From NCBI RefSeq assembly GCF_026913015.1, contig NZ_JAPTYD010000012.1, forward strand, positions 19,383 through 83,382: a stretch of DNA of 64,000 bases. The letters are read 5' to 3'. The number at the start of each line of letters is the position of its first letter. The first letter of the stretch is position 1. Origin of the DNA: Paracoccus benzoatiresistens (lineage in GTDB: Bacteria; Pseudomonadota; Alphaproteobacteria; Rhodobacterales; Rhodobacteraceae). The notes beneath the pieces are model-generated. The model was not told where the DNA came from. It made no database searches and saw nothing but the letters and a program-made list of their open reading frames with translations. A program made the position numbers and the translations under genes. Shown here in pieces: positions 47,436-58,300 of this stretch.

Positions 47436-48671
47436 ATGACCCTGCCCGCTGCCGGTCCCGCCTTTCGCATCCATGCCGCGCTGGACCGGCTGGCGGCGGA
47501 CATGCCCGCGCTTGGCATTGCCGTGTCGGGCGGGGGCGATTCGGTGGCGCTGATGCATATCGTGGCCGAATGGGGCCGGGGCCGCAGGATCATGGTGGCC
47601 ACCGTCGATCACGGCCTGCGCCCTGAAAGCGCAGCCGAGGCGCGGCAGGTCGGTCGCGCCGCACGCGCGCTTGGCATGTCCCATGCCACCCTGCTGTGGC
47701 GGCGCGACACCGAGGTCGGAAACCTGATGGCCAATGCGCGCGATGCGCGGCTGCGGCTGTTGTCCGGCTGGGCGCAGCGCAACGGCTTGTCCGCCGTCCT
47801 GCTTGGCCATACCGCCGACGACCAGGCGGAAACGCTGCTGATGCGGCTGGCGCGGGGGTCGGGGATCGACGGGCTGGCCTCGATGGCGGAATGGCGCGAT
47901 GCCTTTGGCACCCGATGGCTGCGCCCGATGTTGGGCGCCGGGCGTCAGGAGCTGCGCGACTGGCTGCAGACGCGGGGCATCGCCTGGATCGACGATCCCA
48001 GCAACGAGAACGAGGATTTCGACCGCGTCCGCATCCGCAAGGCCATCGCCTCGGTGGGTCTGGACGTCGCAGCCCTGGCCCGCGCGGCCAACCACATCGG
48101 CGAGGCGCGGGACGCCTTGTCCCATTACGCCGCCCATGCCGCGCGCGATGTCGTGATCCACAACGGCAGCCTGACCCTTCTCCGCCGCGCTTACCAGGAC
48201 GCCCCGGTGGAGGTTCGCCGGCGGCTGATTGTCGCAGCCTGCCGCTGGATCACCGGCGCCGACTATCCGCCGCGCCGCAACACCGTTCTGCACGCGCTGA
48301 ACTCGCTTGCGACCGGCCACCGCGTCACCCTGGACGGGGCCTTGATCGAACCCGCCGGCGACCGCATCCGGCTGTTCCGCGAGGCGGCCGCCGCGTTGCG
48401 GGCACCCCACAGCCACGGTGGCACCTGGGACAATCGATGGGAAATCAGTGGCTTGAAGCCCGGCCAGCATGTCGCGGCGCTTGGCATGGGAGAGGTGGCG
48501 CGCGTCAAGTGGCGCTTGTCGGGCCTTGGCCGCGACGAAGCCGCCGCCACCCCCGCCGTCTGGGAAGGCGACCGCCTGGTCGCGGCGCCCCTGATCCGCG
48601 CGACGGCGCCTTATGACATGCGCCCCCTCCGCGGCGCGGCGGATTTCCACAGGCTGGTGATGGCGCATTGA
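47436..48671 (+). CDS. tilS: tRNA(Ile)-lysidine synthase
   Basis: A 411-residue ATP-dependent enzyme that converts C34 of tRNA-Ile(CAU) to lysidine. The PP-loop SGGGDSVALMH (about 29-39), DHGLRPES and GHTADDQAETLLMRLARGSGIDGLASM are diagnostic. The C-terminal half is less conserved, as usual. It lies five bases after cpoB and before ftsH, the same order as in several alphaproteobacteria. Confidence 0.95.
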   Translation: MTLPAAGPAFRIHAALDRLAADMPALGIAVSGGGDSVALMHIVAEWGRGRRIMVATVDHGLRPESAAEARQVGRAARALGMSHATLLWRRDTEVGNLMANARDARLRLLSGWAQRNGLSAVLLGHTADDQAETLLMRLARGSGIDGLASMAEWRDAFGTRWLRPMLGAGRQELRDWLQTRGIAWIDDPSNENEDFDRVRIRKAIASVGLDVAALARAANHIGEARDALSHYAAHAARDVVIHNGSLTLLRRAYQDAPVEVRRRLIVAACRWITGADYPPRRNTVLHALNSLATGHRVTLDGALIEPAGDRIRLFREAAAALRAPHSHGGTWDNRWEISGLKPGQHVAALGMGEVARVKWRLSGLGRDEAAATPAVWEGDRLVAAPLIRATAPYDMRPLRGAADFHRLVMAH

Positions 48672-48727
48672 ACATGCGACGATAATCCCTATTTTCAGGC
48701 AAACCGCTTTCCGCCGGAGGACCCGCT

Positions 48728-50617
48728 TTGGGCAACGCACGAAACCTGGCCTTCTGGGTCGTCCTGTTCCTGATGATCCTGGCGCTGTTCAACCTGTTCA
48801 GCGACGGCGCGACGGCCATGAACAGTCGGCAGATCAGCTATTCCGACTTCATCCAACGCGTCGACAATGATCAGGTTTCCGCCGTCACCATCGACGGCGA
48901 GGAACTGGGCATCACCGGCACGGACGGCAACCAGTATTCCACCGTCCGCCCGCAGGGCGAGGATATCGCCGACCGCCTGATCGCCAAGAATGTCGATGTG
49001 AAGGTCGTCCGCCAACAGCAGTCGGGCTTCATGGCCCTGCTGGGCGTCTGGCTGCCCTTCATCTTGCTGATCGGTGTCTGGATCTTCTTCATGAACCGCA
49101 TGCAGGGGGGCGGCAAAGGCGGCGCGATGGGCTTTGGCAAGTCGCGCGCCAAGCTTCTGACCGAAAAGCATGGCCGCGTGACCTTTGACGACGTGGCCGG
49201 CATCGACGAAGCCAAGGAAGAGCTTGAGGAGATCGTCGAATTCCTGCGCAACCCGCAGAAATTCAGCCGCCTTGGCGGCAAGATCCCGAAAGGTGCGCTG
49301 CTGGTCGGTCCTCCGGGCACGGGTAAGACGCTCTTGGCCCGCGCCATCGCGGGCGAGGCGGGTGTGCCCTTCTTCACCATCTCGGGTTCCGACTTCGTGG
49401 AGATGTTCGTGGGTGTCGGGGCAAGCCGTGTCCGCGACATGTTCGAGCAGGCCAAGAAATCCGCCCCCTGCATCGTCTTCATCGACGAGATTGACGCCGT
49501 GGGCCGCGCGCGCGGGGTAGGCATCGGCGGCGGCAACGACGAACGCGAACAGACGCTGAACCAGCTTCTGGTGGAAATGGACGGGTTCGAGGCCAACGAG
49601 GGCATCATCATCGTCGCCGCCACCAACCGCCGCGACGTGCTGGACCCCGCCCTGCTGCGCCCCGGCCGCTTCGACCGCCAGATCCATGTCCCGAACCCCG
49701 ACATCAAGGGGCGCGAGAAGATCCTGTCCGTCCACGCCCGTAAGGTGCCGGTCGGACCCGACGTGGACCTGCGAATCATCGCGCGCGGCACGCCGGGCTT
49801 CTCGGGCGCCGACCTGATGAACCTGGTGAACGAGGCCGCCCTGATGGCCGCCCGCATCGGCCGCCGCTTCGTCAGCATGGAAGATTTCGAGAATGCCAAG
49901 GACAAGGTCATGCTGGGCGTCGAGCGCCGCAGCATGGTCCTCACGCCCGAGCAGAAGGAAAAGACCGCCTATCACGAGGCAGGCCATGCGGTGGTCGGTC
50001 TGTCGCTGCCCAAATGCGACCCGGTCTACAAGGCCACGATCATCCCGCGCGGCGGCGCGCTTGGCATGGTCGTGTCCCTGCCCGAGATGGACCGCCTCAA
50101 CTTCCACAAGGACGAGGCCAAGCAGAAGCTGGCCATGACCATGGCCGGCAAGGCCGCCGAGATCATCAAGTATGGCGAGGAAGGCGTGTCGAACGGCCCT
50201 GCCGGCGACATCCAGCAGGCCAGCCAGCTTGCCCGCGCCATGGTGATGCGGTGGGGCATGTCCGACAAGGTCGGCAATATCGACTATGCCGAGGCGCATG
50301 AGGGCTACAACGGCTCGACCGGGGGCTTCTCGATCTCGGCGGCAACCAAGGAGCTGATCGAGCAGGAAGTCCGCGACCTGATCGAGGAAGGCTATGTTGA
50401 AGCACGCCGCATCCTGATCGAGAAGGAAGCCGAGTTCGAGCGGCTGGCCAAGGGCCTGCTGGAATACGAAACCCTGACCGGCGAAGAGATCGGCAAGGTT
50501 CTGCGTGGCGAGCCGCTGGGCGGTGACGACGACACGCCCGGCAGTCTGATCCCCTCGGTCACGGCGATCCCCAAGGCGGGCAAGCCCGCCGCAGGCGGGG
50601 ACCCGGCTCCGGCATGA
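48728..50617 (+). CDS. ftsH: ATP-dependent zinc metalloprotease FtsH
   Basis: A 629-residue inner-membrane AAA protease that degrades misfolded membrane proteins and regulators. Two helices (about 7-24 and 104-122) flank a periplasmic loop. Walker A is GPPGTGKT (194-201), with Walker [12 protein letters not shown] and the arginine-finger region [16 protein letters not shown]. The zinc motif HEAGH lies at 416-420. The start is TTG, with GGAGG before it. Confidence 0.97.
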   Translation: MGNARNLAFWVVLFLMILALFNLFSDGATAMNSRQISYSDFIQRVDNDQVSAVTIDGEELGITGTDGNQYSTVRPQGEDIADRLIAKNVDVKVVRQQQSGFMALLGVWLPFILLIGVWIFFMNRMQGGGKGGAMGFGKSRAKLLTEKHGRVTFDDVAGIDEAKEELEEIVEFLRNPQKFSRLGGKIPKGALLVGPPGTGKTLLARAIAGEAGVPFFTISGSDFVEMFVGVGASRVRDMFEQAKKSAPCIVFIDEIDAVGRARGVGIGGGNDEREQTLNQLLVEMDGFEANEGIIIVAATNRRDVLDPALLRPGRFDRQIHVPNPDIKGREKILSVHARKVPVGPDVDLRIIARGTPGFSGADLMNLVNEAALMAARIGRRFVSMEDFENAKDKVMLGVERRSMVLTPEQKEKTAYHEAGHAVVGLSLPKCDPVYKATIIPRGGALGMVVSLPEMDRLNFHKDEAKQKLAMTMAGKAAEIIKYGEEGVSNGPAGDIQQASQLARAMVMRWGMSDKVGNIDYAEAHEGYNGSTGGFSISAATKELIEQEVRDLIEEGYVEARRILIEKEAEFERLAKGLLEYETLTGEEIGKVLRGEPLGGDDDTPGSLIPSVTAIPKAGKPAAGGDPAPA

Positions 50618-50625
50618 TCCCCTTG

Positions 50626-50655
50626 ACCCCGGCCACCGCGCCGGGGTTTTTCTTT
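50626..50655 (+). terminator. Rho-independent terminator of ftsH
   Basis: CCCCGG (50627-50632) and CCGGGG (50641-50646) pair, extended by an A-T pair, and run into TTTTTCTTT. Confidence 0.9.
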
Positions 50656-50730
50656 GCTCGCTTCCGGGTGCCGCCCCTTGCGCCCCGGTGCCGTCCGGTG
50701 CATCCCCCCGGCAAGTGAATGGAGGGTCCG

Positions 50731-51030
50731 ATGCAGATCGACGACATCCCGGACATGGCGACGCTGCGCGCCCGTATTGACGCGCTGGACGAACAGCTGG
50801 TCGCCCTGCTGGCGCAGCGCAAGGCGCTGATCGACCGCGCCGCCCGCATCAAGGAACGAATCGGCCTGCCCGCCCGGATCGATGCACGGGTCGAGGAAGT
50901 TGTCGCAAATGCGGCGCGTCACGCCGCATCGCGCGGGCTGGATCCCGCGCTGATCGAGAATATCTGGCGGCAACTGGTCGAAGCCGCCATTGCGCAGGAA
51001 GACCGCTACCTGAACGGAGACCGCCCGTGA
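50731..51030 (+). CDS. Chorismate mutase, AroQ class (second copy)
   Basis: A 99-residue all-helical enzyme of the AroQ fold. [49 protein letters not shown] is a textbook pattern: the [12 protein letters not shown] helix, then Lys/Arg-Ile-Lys, then Arg residues. GGAGGG precedes the ATG. It overlaps folD by GTGA. Possession of two monofunctional AroQ genes suggests separate control. A salicylate-forming isochorismate pyruvate-lyase is a less likely alternative, because the folD link is not siderophore-like. Confidence 0.9.
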   Translation: MQIDDIPDMATLRARIDALDEQLVALLAQRKALIDRAARIKERIGLPARIDARVEEVVANAARHAASRGLDPALIENIWRQLVEAAIAQEDRYLNGDRP

Positions 51031-51920
51031 CAGCGACATTGCCCATGACTGCAACCCTGATCGACGGCAAGGCCTTCGCGGCCGGCCTGCGTGCGCAAAT
51101 CGCGACACAGGTCCAGGCCATGAAAGCCCATCGCATCACGCCGGGCCTGGCCGTGGTGCTGGTGGGCGAGGATCCGGCCAGCCAGGTTTATGTCCGCTCC
51201 AAGGGGCGGATGACGCGCGAAGTGGGCATGAACTCCTATGAACACCGCCTCCCGCCCGAGACCTCGCAGCAGGACCTGCTGGCCCTGATCGACCGGCTGA
51301 ACGCCGACCCGGCGGTCAATGGCATCCTGGTCCAACTGCCCCTGCCCGCGCACATGGACGAGGCCGCAGTGATCAACTCCATCGATCCGGCGAAGGATGT
51401 GGACGGCTTCCACATCCTGAATGCGGGTCGTCTGGCAACTGGGCAGAAGGCGATGGTGCCCTGCACGCCCTTGGGTTGCCTGATGCTGCTGCGCGATCAT
51501 CTGGGCAGCCTGTCGGGCAAGAACGCCTTGGTCATCGGGCGCAGCAACATCGTCGGCAAGCCGATGGCGCAGCTTCTGCTGCGAGACAGCGCGACGGTGA
51601 CGATCGCACATTCCCGGACCGCCAACCTGCCGGACTTGTGCCGCCAGGCCGACATCCTGATCGCCGCCGTGGGCCGTGCCCTGTTCGTCAAGGGCGACTG
51701 GATCAAGCCGGGCGCGACGGTGATCGACGTGGGCATCAACCGCACCGATGACGGGCTGGTGGGCGATGTCGATTTCGACGCCGCCAAGCAGGTCGCGGGC
51801 GCCATAACCCCGGTGCCGGGGGGTGTCGGCCCGATGACCATCGCCTGCCTGCTGGCAAACACGCTGACCGCGACGGCCCGCGCCAACGGCTTGCCCGACC
51901 CCGAGGGCTTGACGCCTTGA
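51027..51920 (+). CDS. folD: Methylenetetrahydrofolate dehydrogenase/cyclohydrolase
   Basis: A 297-residue bifunctional enzyme interconverting methylene-, methenyl- and formyl-tetrahydrofolate. [14 protein letters not shown] holds the catalytic Lys, [13 protein letters not shown] and [11 protein letters not shown] mark the NADP fold, and [19 protein letters not shown] is the C-terminal signature. The start is GTG 51027; ATG 51045 is an alternative. A repeat follows the stop. Confidence 0.97.
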   Translation: MTATLPMTATLIDGKAFAAGLRAQIATQVQAMKAHRITPGLAVVLVGEDPASQVYVRSKGRMTREVGMNSYEHRLPPETSQQDLLALIDRLNADPAVNGILVQLPLPAHMDEAAVINSIDPAKDVDGFHILNAGRLATGQKAMVPCTPLGCLMLLRDHLGSLSGKNALVIGRSNIVGKPMAQLLLRDSATVTIAHSRTANLPDLCRQADILIAAVGRALFVKGDWIKPGATVIDVGINRTDDGLVGDVDFDAAKQVAGAITPVPGGVGPMTIACLLANTLTATARANGLPDPEGLTP

Positions 51921-51928
51921 TGCACCCG

Positions 51929-51968
51929 CCGGGGGTTTCACACCCCCGGACCCCCGTGGGATATTTGC
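51929..51968 (-). repeat. Convergent-gene intergenic repeat, copy R3
   Basis: On the minus strand it reads CAAATATCCC, then the stem CCGGGGGT (51949-51942) pairing with ACCCCCGG (51936-51929). No tail is present. It starts nine bases after the folD stop. Confidence 0.7.
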
Positions 51969-52009
51969 CGTCCAAGGCAGGCGGTTAAGGCTTTCTTAGC
52001 CTTTCTGCG

Positions 52010-52096
52010 CAATGATCGAGTCACGGTACAGGCGGGGACGCCGATGACCGTGTCCGAAGCAGGCGCCCCATCCCTTGCCGGATGGGGCGTTCCTCG
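52010..52096 (+). ncRNA. Candidate two-hairpin small RNA between folD and ruvB
   Basis: Hairpin 1 is CACGGT (52022-52027), aca, GGCG, GGGA, CGCC, gatg, ACCGTG (52047-52052); the GGGA loop is a GNRA tetraloop. Hairpin 2 is CGCCCCATCC (52064-52073), CTTGCC, GGATGGGGCG (52080-52089), followed by TTCCTCGTTCC. A TTAA-N7-TTAG site lies 20-35 bases upstream. The layout resembles a small RNA with terminator. Expression is not shown. Confidence 0.4.
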
Positions 52097-52112
52097 TTCC
52101 TGCATTGGACCA

Positions 52113-52162
52113 CAAATATCCCGGGGGAGCCGCGCGGACGCGCGGCGGGGGCAGAGCCCCCG
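52113..52162 (+). repeat. Convergent-gene intergenic repeat, copy R4
   Basis: CAAATATCCC begins it; CGGGGGC (52046+100, 52146-52152) pairs with GCCCCCG (52156-52162) across AGA, after an inserted GC-rich mini-hairpin. It ends just before the ruvB stop on the opposite strand. Confidence 0.65.
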
Positions 52163-52166
52163 TGCG

Positions 52167-53198
52167 TCAGCCGTCGAACAGGGTGCCTTGCGAAGGCGGG
52201 GTGGGCGCCGCAAGGCCCAGGTGCCGCCAGGCGCCCGACGTCAGTTGCCGTCCACGCGGCGTGCGGGCGATCAGGCCTTGTTGCAGCAGGTAAGGCTCGA
52301 TTACTTCCTCAATGGCGTCGCGGCTTTCGGACAGGGCGGCGGACAGCGTCTCGACCCCCACCGGGCCGCCACCGTAATGTTCGGCCATCTGCAGCAGATA
52401 GCGGCGGTCGGCGCCGTCCAGCCCCATGTCGTCCACGCCAAGCCGGGTCAGCGCGGCATCCGCGATCTGGCGGGTCAGGCGACCGTCGCCCTCGACCAGG
52501 GCAAAGTCCACCACACGGCGCAGCAGCCTGCCCGCGATCCGGGGCGTGCCGCGGGCGCGGCGGGCGATCTCGCGCGTGCCGTCGGGGTCAGCGTCAATGC
52601 CCATCAGCCGGGCGCCGCGCTGCACGATCAGGTCGAGTTCGGGAATGGTATAGAATTCCAGACGGGTCGGGATGCCGAAGCGGTCGCGCAGGGGCGTGGT
52701 CAGCAGGCCAAGGCGGGTCGTGGCGCCGACCAGCGTGAAGGGCTGCAATTCGATCCGCACCGTTCGCGCGGCGGGGCCCTCGCCGATGACCAGATCCAGT
52801 TCGAAATCCTCCATCGCGGGATAAAGGATCTCCTCGACCGCCGGGTTCATGCGGTGGATTTCATCGATGAACAGCACGTCGCGGGCTTCGAGGTTCGTCA
52901 GGATCGCCGCCAGATCGCCCGCGCGCGCCAGAACCGGACCCGAGGTCATGCGGAAGTTCACGCCCAGTTCGCGCGCCATGATCTGGGCCAACGTGGTCTT
53001 GCCCAGGCCCGGCGGGCCGAAGAACAGCGTGTGGTCCATGGCCTTGCCGCGCATCTTCGCGCTTTCGATGAAGACGCGCAGGTTGGCGCGCGCGTCGGCC
53101 TGGCCCACGAACTCGGACAGCATCTGGGGCCGTAGGGCGCGATCCTCGGATTCGCCATCCATCGGTTCGGGGCGCAGGGTCGGGTCGGGCTGGATCAT
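52167..53198 (-). CDS. ruvB: Holliday junction branch migration helicase RuvB
   Basis: A 343-residue AAA+ motor that drives branch migration with RuvA. Walker [14 protein letters not shown], Walker [18 protein letters not shown] and the sensor [17 protein letters not shown] are diagnostic. A C-terminal winged helix ends near RGRQLT. The start overlaps the htpX stop by ATGA. It is separated from ruvA by htpX. Confidence 0.97.
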   Translation of the reverse strand: MIQPDPTLRPEPMDGESEDRALRPQMLSEFVGQADARANLRVFIESAKMRGKAMDHTLFFGPPGLGKTTLAQIMARELGVNFRMTSGPVLARAGDLAAILTNLEARDVLFIDEIHRMNPAVEEILYPAMEDFELDLVIGEGPAARTVRIELQPFTLVGATTRLGLLTTPLRDRFGIPTRLEFYTIPELDLIVQRGARLMGIDADPDGTREIARRARGTPRIAGRLLRRVVDFALVEGDGRLTRQIADAALTRLGVDDMGLDGADRRYLLQMAEHYGGGPVGVETLSAALSESRDAIEEVIEPYLLQQGLIARTPRGRQLTSGAWRHLGLAAPTPPSQGTLFDG

Positions 53199-54109
53199 CC
53201 GCGCCCCCAGGGGCCATCATCAGGCCGCCCGCCGCTGCGGGGGATGGGCGAGGGACGCTCGGGCGCAAAGCCACGGCCACCGTTCAGGGCCATCAGACGG
53301 GCGATGCGTTCCTCGGTCGCAGGATGGGTGGCGAACAGGCGGTCCATGCGCAGTCCGTTCAGCGGGTTGACGATGAACATGGCTGCCGCGGCCGGGTTCT
53401 TCTCTGCCGGAATGTTCAGCGTGCGGCCCGCCATCTGCGAGATTTTCGCAAGGGCCGAGGCCAGGGCCTGCGGCTGCCCGCAGATCTGCGCGCCGGTCGC
53501 ATCCGCCTCGTATTCCCGCGCGCGAGAGATCGCCATCTGCACCAGCATCGCGGCCAGTGGCGCAAAGATCATCGCGAGGATCGCTCCGAGCCCACCGCCC
53601 CGGTCATCGCGCCCGCCCGTGAACAGCATCATGTTGCCCATCATGGCAATCGCGCCCGCCATTGTCGCGGTAACGGTCATGGTCAGCGTGTCGCGATGCT
53701 TGATGTGGGCCAGCTCATGCGCGATCACGCCGGCGATCTCGTCCCGCGACAGGCTGCGGACAAGACCCTGGGTCACCGCAACCGCCGCGTTTTCGGGATT
53801 GCGGCCCGTTGCGAAGGCGTTGGGTTGTTCGGTCGGCAGCAGGTACAGCTTCGGCATCGGCAGGTCGGCCCGCCGCGCCAGATCAGCGGTCAGGCGATAA
53901 AGATCGCCACCCTGCTGCGGATTCAGCTCCACCGCACCCTGCTGGCGCAGGACCATCTTGTCGCTGTTCCACCAGGAAAAGAAGTTCATGCCCCCGGCCA
54001 GCAGCAGCGCGACCAAGGCGCCACCCTGCCCGCCCAGCATCCAGCCAAGCGCCATGACCAGCCCGGTCATGGCAGCCATCAGGATGAAGACCTTCGCATT
54101 CCCCTGCAT
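53195..54109 (-). CDS. htpX: Zinc metalloprotease HtpX
   Basis: A 304-residue M48 inner-membrane protease for quality control. N-terminal helices (about 7-25 and 30-47), the zinc motif HELAH (131-135), and a later [10 protein letters not shown] ligand region are present, with a Gly/Arg/Pro tail. It starts at ATG 54109, 11 bases after ruvA. Its insertion between ruvA and ruvB is unusual. The long in-frame extension upstream is a shadow of ruvA. Confidence 0.95.
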   Translation of the reverse strand: MQGNAKVFILMAAMTGLVMALGWMLGGQGGALVALLLAGGMNFFSWWNSDKMVLRQQGAVELNPQQGGDLYRLTADLARRADLPMPKLYLLPTEQPNAFATGRNPENAAVAVTQGLVRSLSRDEIAGVIAHELAHIKHRDTLTMTVTATMAGAIAMMGNMMLFTGGRDDRGGGLGAILAMIFAPLAAMLVQMAISRAREYEADATGAQICGQPQALASALAKISQMAGRTLNIPAEKNPAAAAMFIVNPLNGLRMDRLFATHPATEERIARLMALNGGRGFAPERPSPIPRSGGRPDDGPWGRG

Positions 54110-54120
54110 CGGTGTGCCCC

Positions 54121-54816
54121 CTACTCCTTCGGCGCAAGAAGACGCAGCGCCGCGCGGATCAACGCGGGGGTTTGGGCGGTGGGTTCCCGCGCCTGCGCCT
54201 CGGCCACGGCCTGCGCGGCCTCGCTGGCAGCATAGCCCAGGTTGGTCAGCGCGGAGAGCGCGTCGGCGGTGGCGCGGGCGGCGAGCATGGCGTCGGAGGG
54301 TGCGGCAGGCGCGCCGCTTGGCCTGGCGGCGACGGTTTCGACCACCGGCGCATCCGCCGCGTCGACCACCGGCATGCCCATGTCCACCGTGAAGGTCGCG
54401 CCAAGCGCCATGACCGAGGGCGCCTTGTCCTTCAGTTCCAGCACCACGCGCTGCGCCAGCTTGGGTCCCACGCCCTGCGCCTTGCGGACCGAGGCCCAGT
54501 CGCCAAGCGCGATGGACCGCGCTAGCCCCTCGGCTCCCAGCGTGCCCAGGATCGCCAGCGACACCTTGGCCCCCACGCCCTGAACGCTGGTCAGCAGCCG
54601 GTGCCATTCCTTTTCCAGCATCGAGGGGAAGCCGAACAGCTGCAGCAGATCCTCTCGGACCATCAGGTCGGTATAAAGGGCGACCGCCTGCCCGACCGGA
54701 GGCAGGCTCGCTGCGGTGCGTTCGCTCACATGGACGATATAGCCCACGCCGCGCACGTCGATCAGGACGTGATCGCGGGCGCGGTGCAGGATGATCCCGG
54801 CGATGCGGCCGATCAT
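54121..54816 (-). CDS. ruvA: Holliday junction branch migration protein RuvA
   Basis: A 231-residue tetrameric junction-binding protein. The OB-fold domain ([31 protein letters not shown]), the two helix-hairpin-helix motifs [16 protein letters not shown] and [19 protein letters not shown], and a C-terminal RuvB-binding domain (about 180-231) are visible. It overlaps the ruvC stop by ATGA. It is slightly longer than the E. coli protein owing to the linker. Confidence 0.97.
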   Translation of the reverse strand: MIGRIAGIILHRARDHVLIDVRGVGYIVHVSERTAASLPPVGQAVALYTDLMVREDLLQLFGFPSMLEKEWHRLLTSVQGVGAKVSLAILGTLGAEGLARSIALGDWASVRKAQGVGPKLAQRVVLELKDKAPSVMALGATFTVDMGMPVVDAADAPVVETVAARPSGAPAAPSDAMLAARATADALSALTNLGYAASEAAQAVAEAQAREPTAQTPALIRAALRLLAPKE

Positions 54817-55310
54817 GCCAAACGCTCCACGATCCGCAGGGTTCGGCCCTGCAGGTGCCGGGCGTGGCAGATGGCGATGGCCAGGGCGTCCGCCGCGTCG
54901 GCGCTGTCGAAGGTGACGCCGGGCAACTGGACCTTGACCATGTGCTGCACCTGCTCCTTGCCCGCGTGGCCCACGCCCACGACCGTCTTCTTGACCGCGT
55001 TCGGGGCATATTCGCCGATCGCCAGCCCCGCCTCGGCCGGGGCCAGCAGGGCGATGCCGCGCGCCTGGCCCAGCTTCAGCGTACCCACCGCGTCCTTGTT
55101 CACGAAGGTCTGTTCCACGGCTGCCGCGTCCGGCGCATGGGCCGCGATCACCGCCGTCAGCCCGCGATAAAGTTGCAAGAGCCGCACGCCCAGATCGCCC
55201 GCCTCTGTCTGGATCACGCCGTTCGCCACATGGCGCAGGCGCGATCCGTCAACCGAGATCACGCCCCAGCCCATGTTCCTCAAGCCCGGATCAATGCCCA
55301 GGACGCGCAT
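54813..55310 (-). CDS. ruvC: Holliday junction resolvase RuvC
   Basis: A 165-residue dimeric nuclease. Active-site acids are Asp7 in [12 protein letters not shown], Glu66 in AAVEQTFVN, and Asp140/Asp143 in [11 protein letters not shown]. It is first of the ruvC-ruvA-htpX-ruvB set and overlaps ruvA by four bases. The length is normal. Confidence 0.97.
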   Translation of the reverse strand: MRVLGIDPGLRNMGWGVISVDGSRLRHVANGVIQTEAGDLGVRLLQLYRGLTAVIAAHAPDAAAVEQTFVNKDAVGTLKLGQARGIALLAPAEAGLAIGEYAPNAVKKTVVGVGHAGKEQVQHMVKVQLPGVTFDSADAADALAIAICHARHLQGRTLRIVERLA

Positions 55311-55376
55311 GCCTGCCCCTTTCGGTTTTCCGAAGGACTAGCACGAAAGGCGAACATTTGCCTAGGGGGCAATCCC

Positions 55377-58300
55377 CTATTCCTCCAGCACATCCAGGAC
55401 GCCGGGCACCGCGCGCAGCGCCTGCCGGGCCGGGGTGGTCAGGGGCGCGTCGTTCGCGACCTCGATCTCGATCAGCTCGTCGCCTTCGCGGATCCGCAGC
55501 AGGACCGGGCCGCGCGAGCGGGCGGGAACGGTGATCTCGGTCCGGATGCGGGCCAGGGTCTCGGCCAGCCGGGGAATGGTGTCGGTGCCCTGCATTTCCA
55601 CGGCAAGGCAGCCCGCCCCGGCATCGGCCACCACGTCGTCCAGCGTCGCGACCGAATTGGCCAGCATCTTCACCTGGTCGCCCGAGGGTTCGACCTTGAC
55701 CTGCAGGACCACGTTCTGCCCCGGCTCCAGCCGGTCGCGGGACGCGGTCAGCAGGTCTGAAAACACGGTGACTTCATAGAGCCCCGTCGGGTCGGACAGG
55801 CTGATGAAGGCATAGGGCGTGCCCTTGGCGGACTTGCGCTCCATCCGCGCGGCGACAGTGCCTGCGATGCTGGCGACCAGCGGGCCGCCCGCGGCCTCGG
55901 CGCAGATTTCGGCCAGGGTCTGGACCTTCTTGCGCTTCAAGGCGGGCAGATAGTCGTCCAGCGGGTGGCCGGACAGGTAGAAGCCCACCGCCTTGTGCTC
56001 CTCGCCCAGTTTCTCGGTCGGCAGCCAGACCCCGGCGATGGGCGCGCGCGGCGGCGGCAGATCCTCGCCCCCGCCGAACAGCGATGTCTGGCTGGAGGCC
56101 GCCTGTTCCTGCACCGCCGCCGACCAGGCGCAAAGCGCGTCCAGCCCCTTCAGCACGCGGGCGCGGTTGTCGTCCAGCACGTCGAAGGCTCCCGCGCGGG
56201 CCAGCATCTCCAGCGGGCGCTTGCCCACGCGCTTCATGTCCACGCGGCGGGCGAAATCGTGGATGTCGCGGAAGGGCTGGTCCCCGCGCGCCTCGTGGAT
56301 CAGCTTCATGGCATCGACCCCCACGCCCTTCAACGCGCCCAGCGCATAGTGGATGCGGCCTTCGCGCACGCTGAAGGTGGGGGCGGATCGATTGACGCAG
56401 GGCGGCACGATGGCGATGCCCATGCGGTCGCATTCGCGCTTGTAGATCGCCAGCTTGTCGGTCAGGTGGATATCGCAGTTCATCACTGCGGCCATGAATT
56501 CGACCGGGTGGTTCGCCTTCAGCCATGCCGTCTGATAGCTGACAACCGCATAGGCCGCCGCATGGGACTTGTTGAAGCCATAGTTGGCGAATTTTTCCAG
56601 CAGGTCGAAGACCTCGCCCGCCTTCTTGGCATCGACGCCGTTCGCCACCGCGCCATCGACGAATTTCGGGCGCTCCTTGGCCATTTCCGAGGCGATCTTC
56701 TTGCCCATGGCCCGACGCAACAGGTCCGCGCCGCCGAGGCTGTAGCCCGCCATGACCTGCGCGATCTGCATCACCTGTTCCTGATAGACGATGATGCCCT
56801 GCGTTTCCGCCAGGATCGGGTCGATGCTGGGGTGCAGCGACTCCAGTTCCCGCAGCCCGTTCTTGACCTCGCAATAGGTCGGGATGTTCTCCATCGGGCC
56901 GGGACGATACAGGGCGACAAGCGCCACGATGTCCTCGATGCAGGTGGGGCGCATCCGGCGCAGCGCGTCCATCATGCCCGAGCTTTCGACCTGGAACACC
57001 GCCACCGTCTTGGCGCTGGCAAACAGGTCGTAGGTCGCCTTGTCGTCCAGCGGGATCAGGTTGATCTGGTTTTCCGTTCCAGGCGCCGCGTCGTAAAGCT
57101 TGCGCCCGTCGGCTGCGACATGCAGCGGGCGGCCGCCGCCGTTGATCAGGTCCACGGCGTTCTGGATCACGGTCAGGGTCTTCAGGCCCAGGAAGTCGAA
57201 CTTCACCAGCCCGGCCTGCTCCACCCATTTCATGTTGAACTGCGTGGCCGGCATGTCCGATGCCGGATCGCGGTAAAGCGGAACCAACTGGTCCAGCGGC
57301 CGGTCGCCGATCACCACGCCGGCGGCATGGGTCGATGCGTTGCGATACAGTCCTTCCAACTGCTCGGCATAGTCCAGCAGCCGCTTGACGACCTCTTCCT
57401 TGGCGGCCTCGCGCAGGCGGGGTTCGTCGGCCCGGGCCTTGGCGATGCTGACGGGCTTGACGCCTTCCACCGGGATCATCTTGGACAGGCGGTCCACCTG
57501 GCCGAAGGGCATCTGCAGGACGCGGCCCACGTCCCGGACGGCGGCCTTGGACAGAAGCGCGCCGAAGGTGATGATCTGGCCGACCTTCTCGGCCCCGTAT
57601 TTCCCCTGGACATAGCGGATCACTTCCTCTCGCCGGTCCATGCAGAAGTCGATGTCGAAGTCGGGCATGGACACGCGTTCCGGGTTCAGGAAGCGTTCGA
57701 ACAGCAGGGAATAGCGCAGCGGATCCAGGTCGGTGATGGTCAGCGCATAGGCGACCAGGCTGCCGGCACCCGACCCCCGGCCCGGTCCCACCGGAATGTC
57801 GCGATCCTTGGCCCATTTGATGAAATCGGCAACGATCAGGAAATAGCCGGGAAAGCCCATCTGCTCGATGATGCCAAGCTCGAAATCCAGGCGCTGGTGA
57901 TATTCCTCGACCGGAACGGCATGGGGGATGACGCGCAGGCGGGCGTCCAGCCCGGCGCGGGCCTGGCGGCGCAGTTCCTCGACCTCGTCATCGGCGAATT
58001 TCGGCAGGATCGGCTTGTGCTTGCTGACCGCGAAGGCGCAGCGGCGGGCGATCTCGACGGTGTTCTCCAAGGCCTCGGGCAGGTCGGCGAACAGCACGGC
58101 CATTTCCTCGGCCGACTTGAAGTAATGCTGCGGCGTCAGGCGGCGGCGGGGCTGCGACTGGTCCACGTAGGCCTTTTCGGCGATGCAGATCAGCGCGTCA
58201 TGGGCCTCGAACATGTCCGCTTTCGGGAAATAGACATCGTTCGTGGCGACCAGCGGCAGGGATTTCGCATAGGCCAGTTCGATCAGCCCGGCCTCGGACG

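Noticed and set aside
52044..53135. 363-codon plus-strand frame beginning in the folD-ruvB gap
   Set aside because: Beyond the first 40 codons it is entirely antisense to ruvB; the start region is better explained by RNA hairpins and repeat R4.
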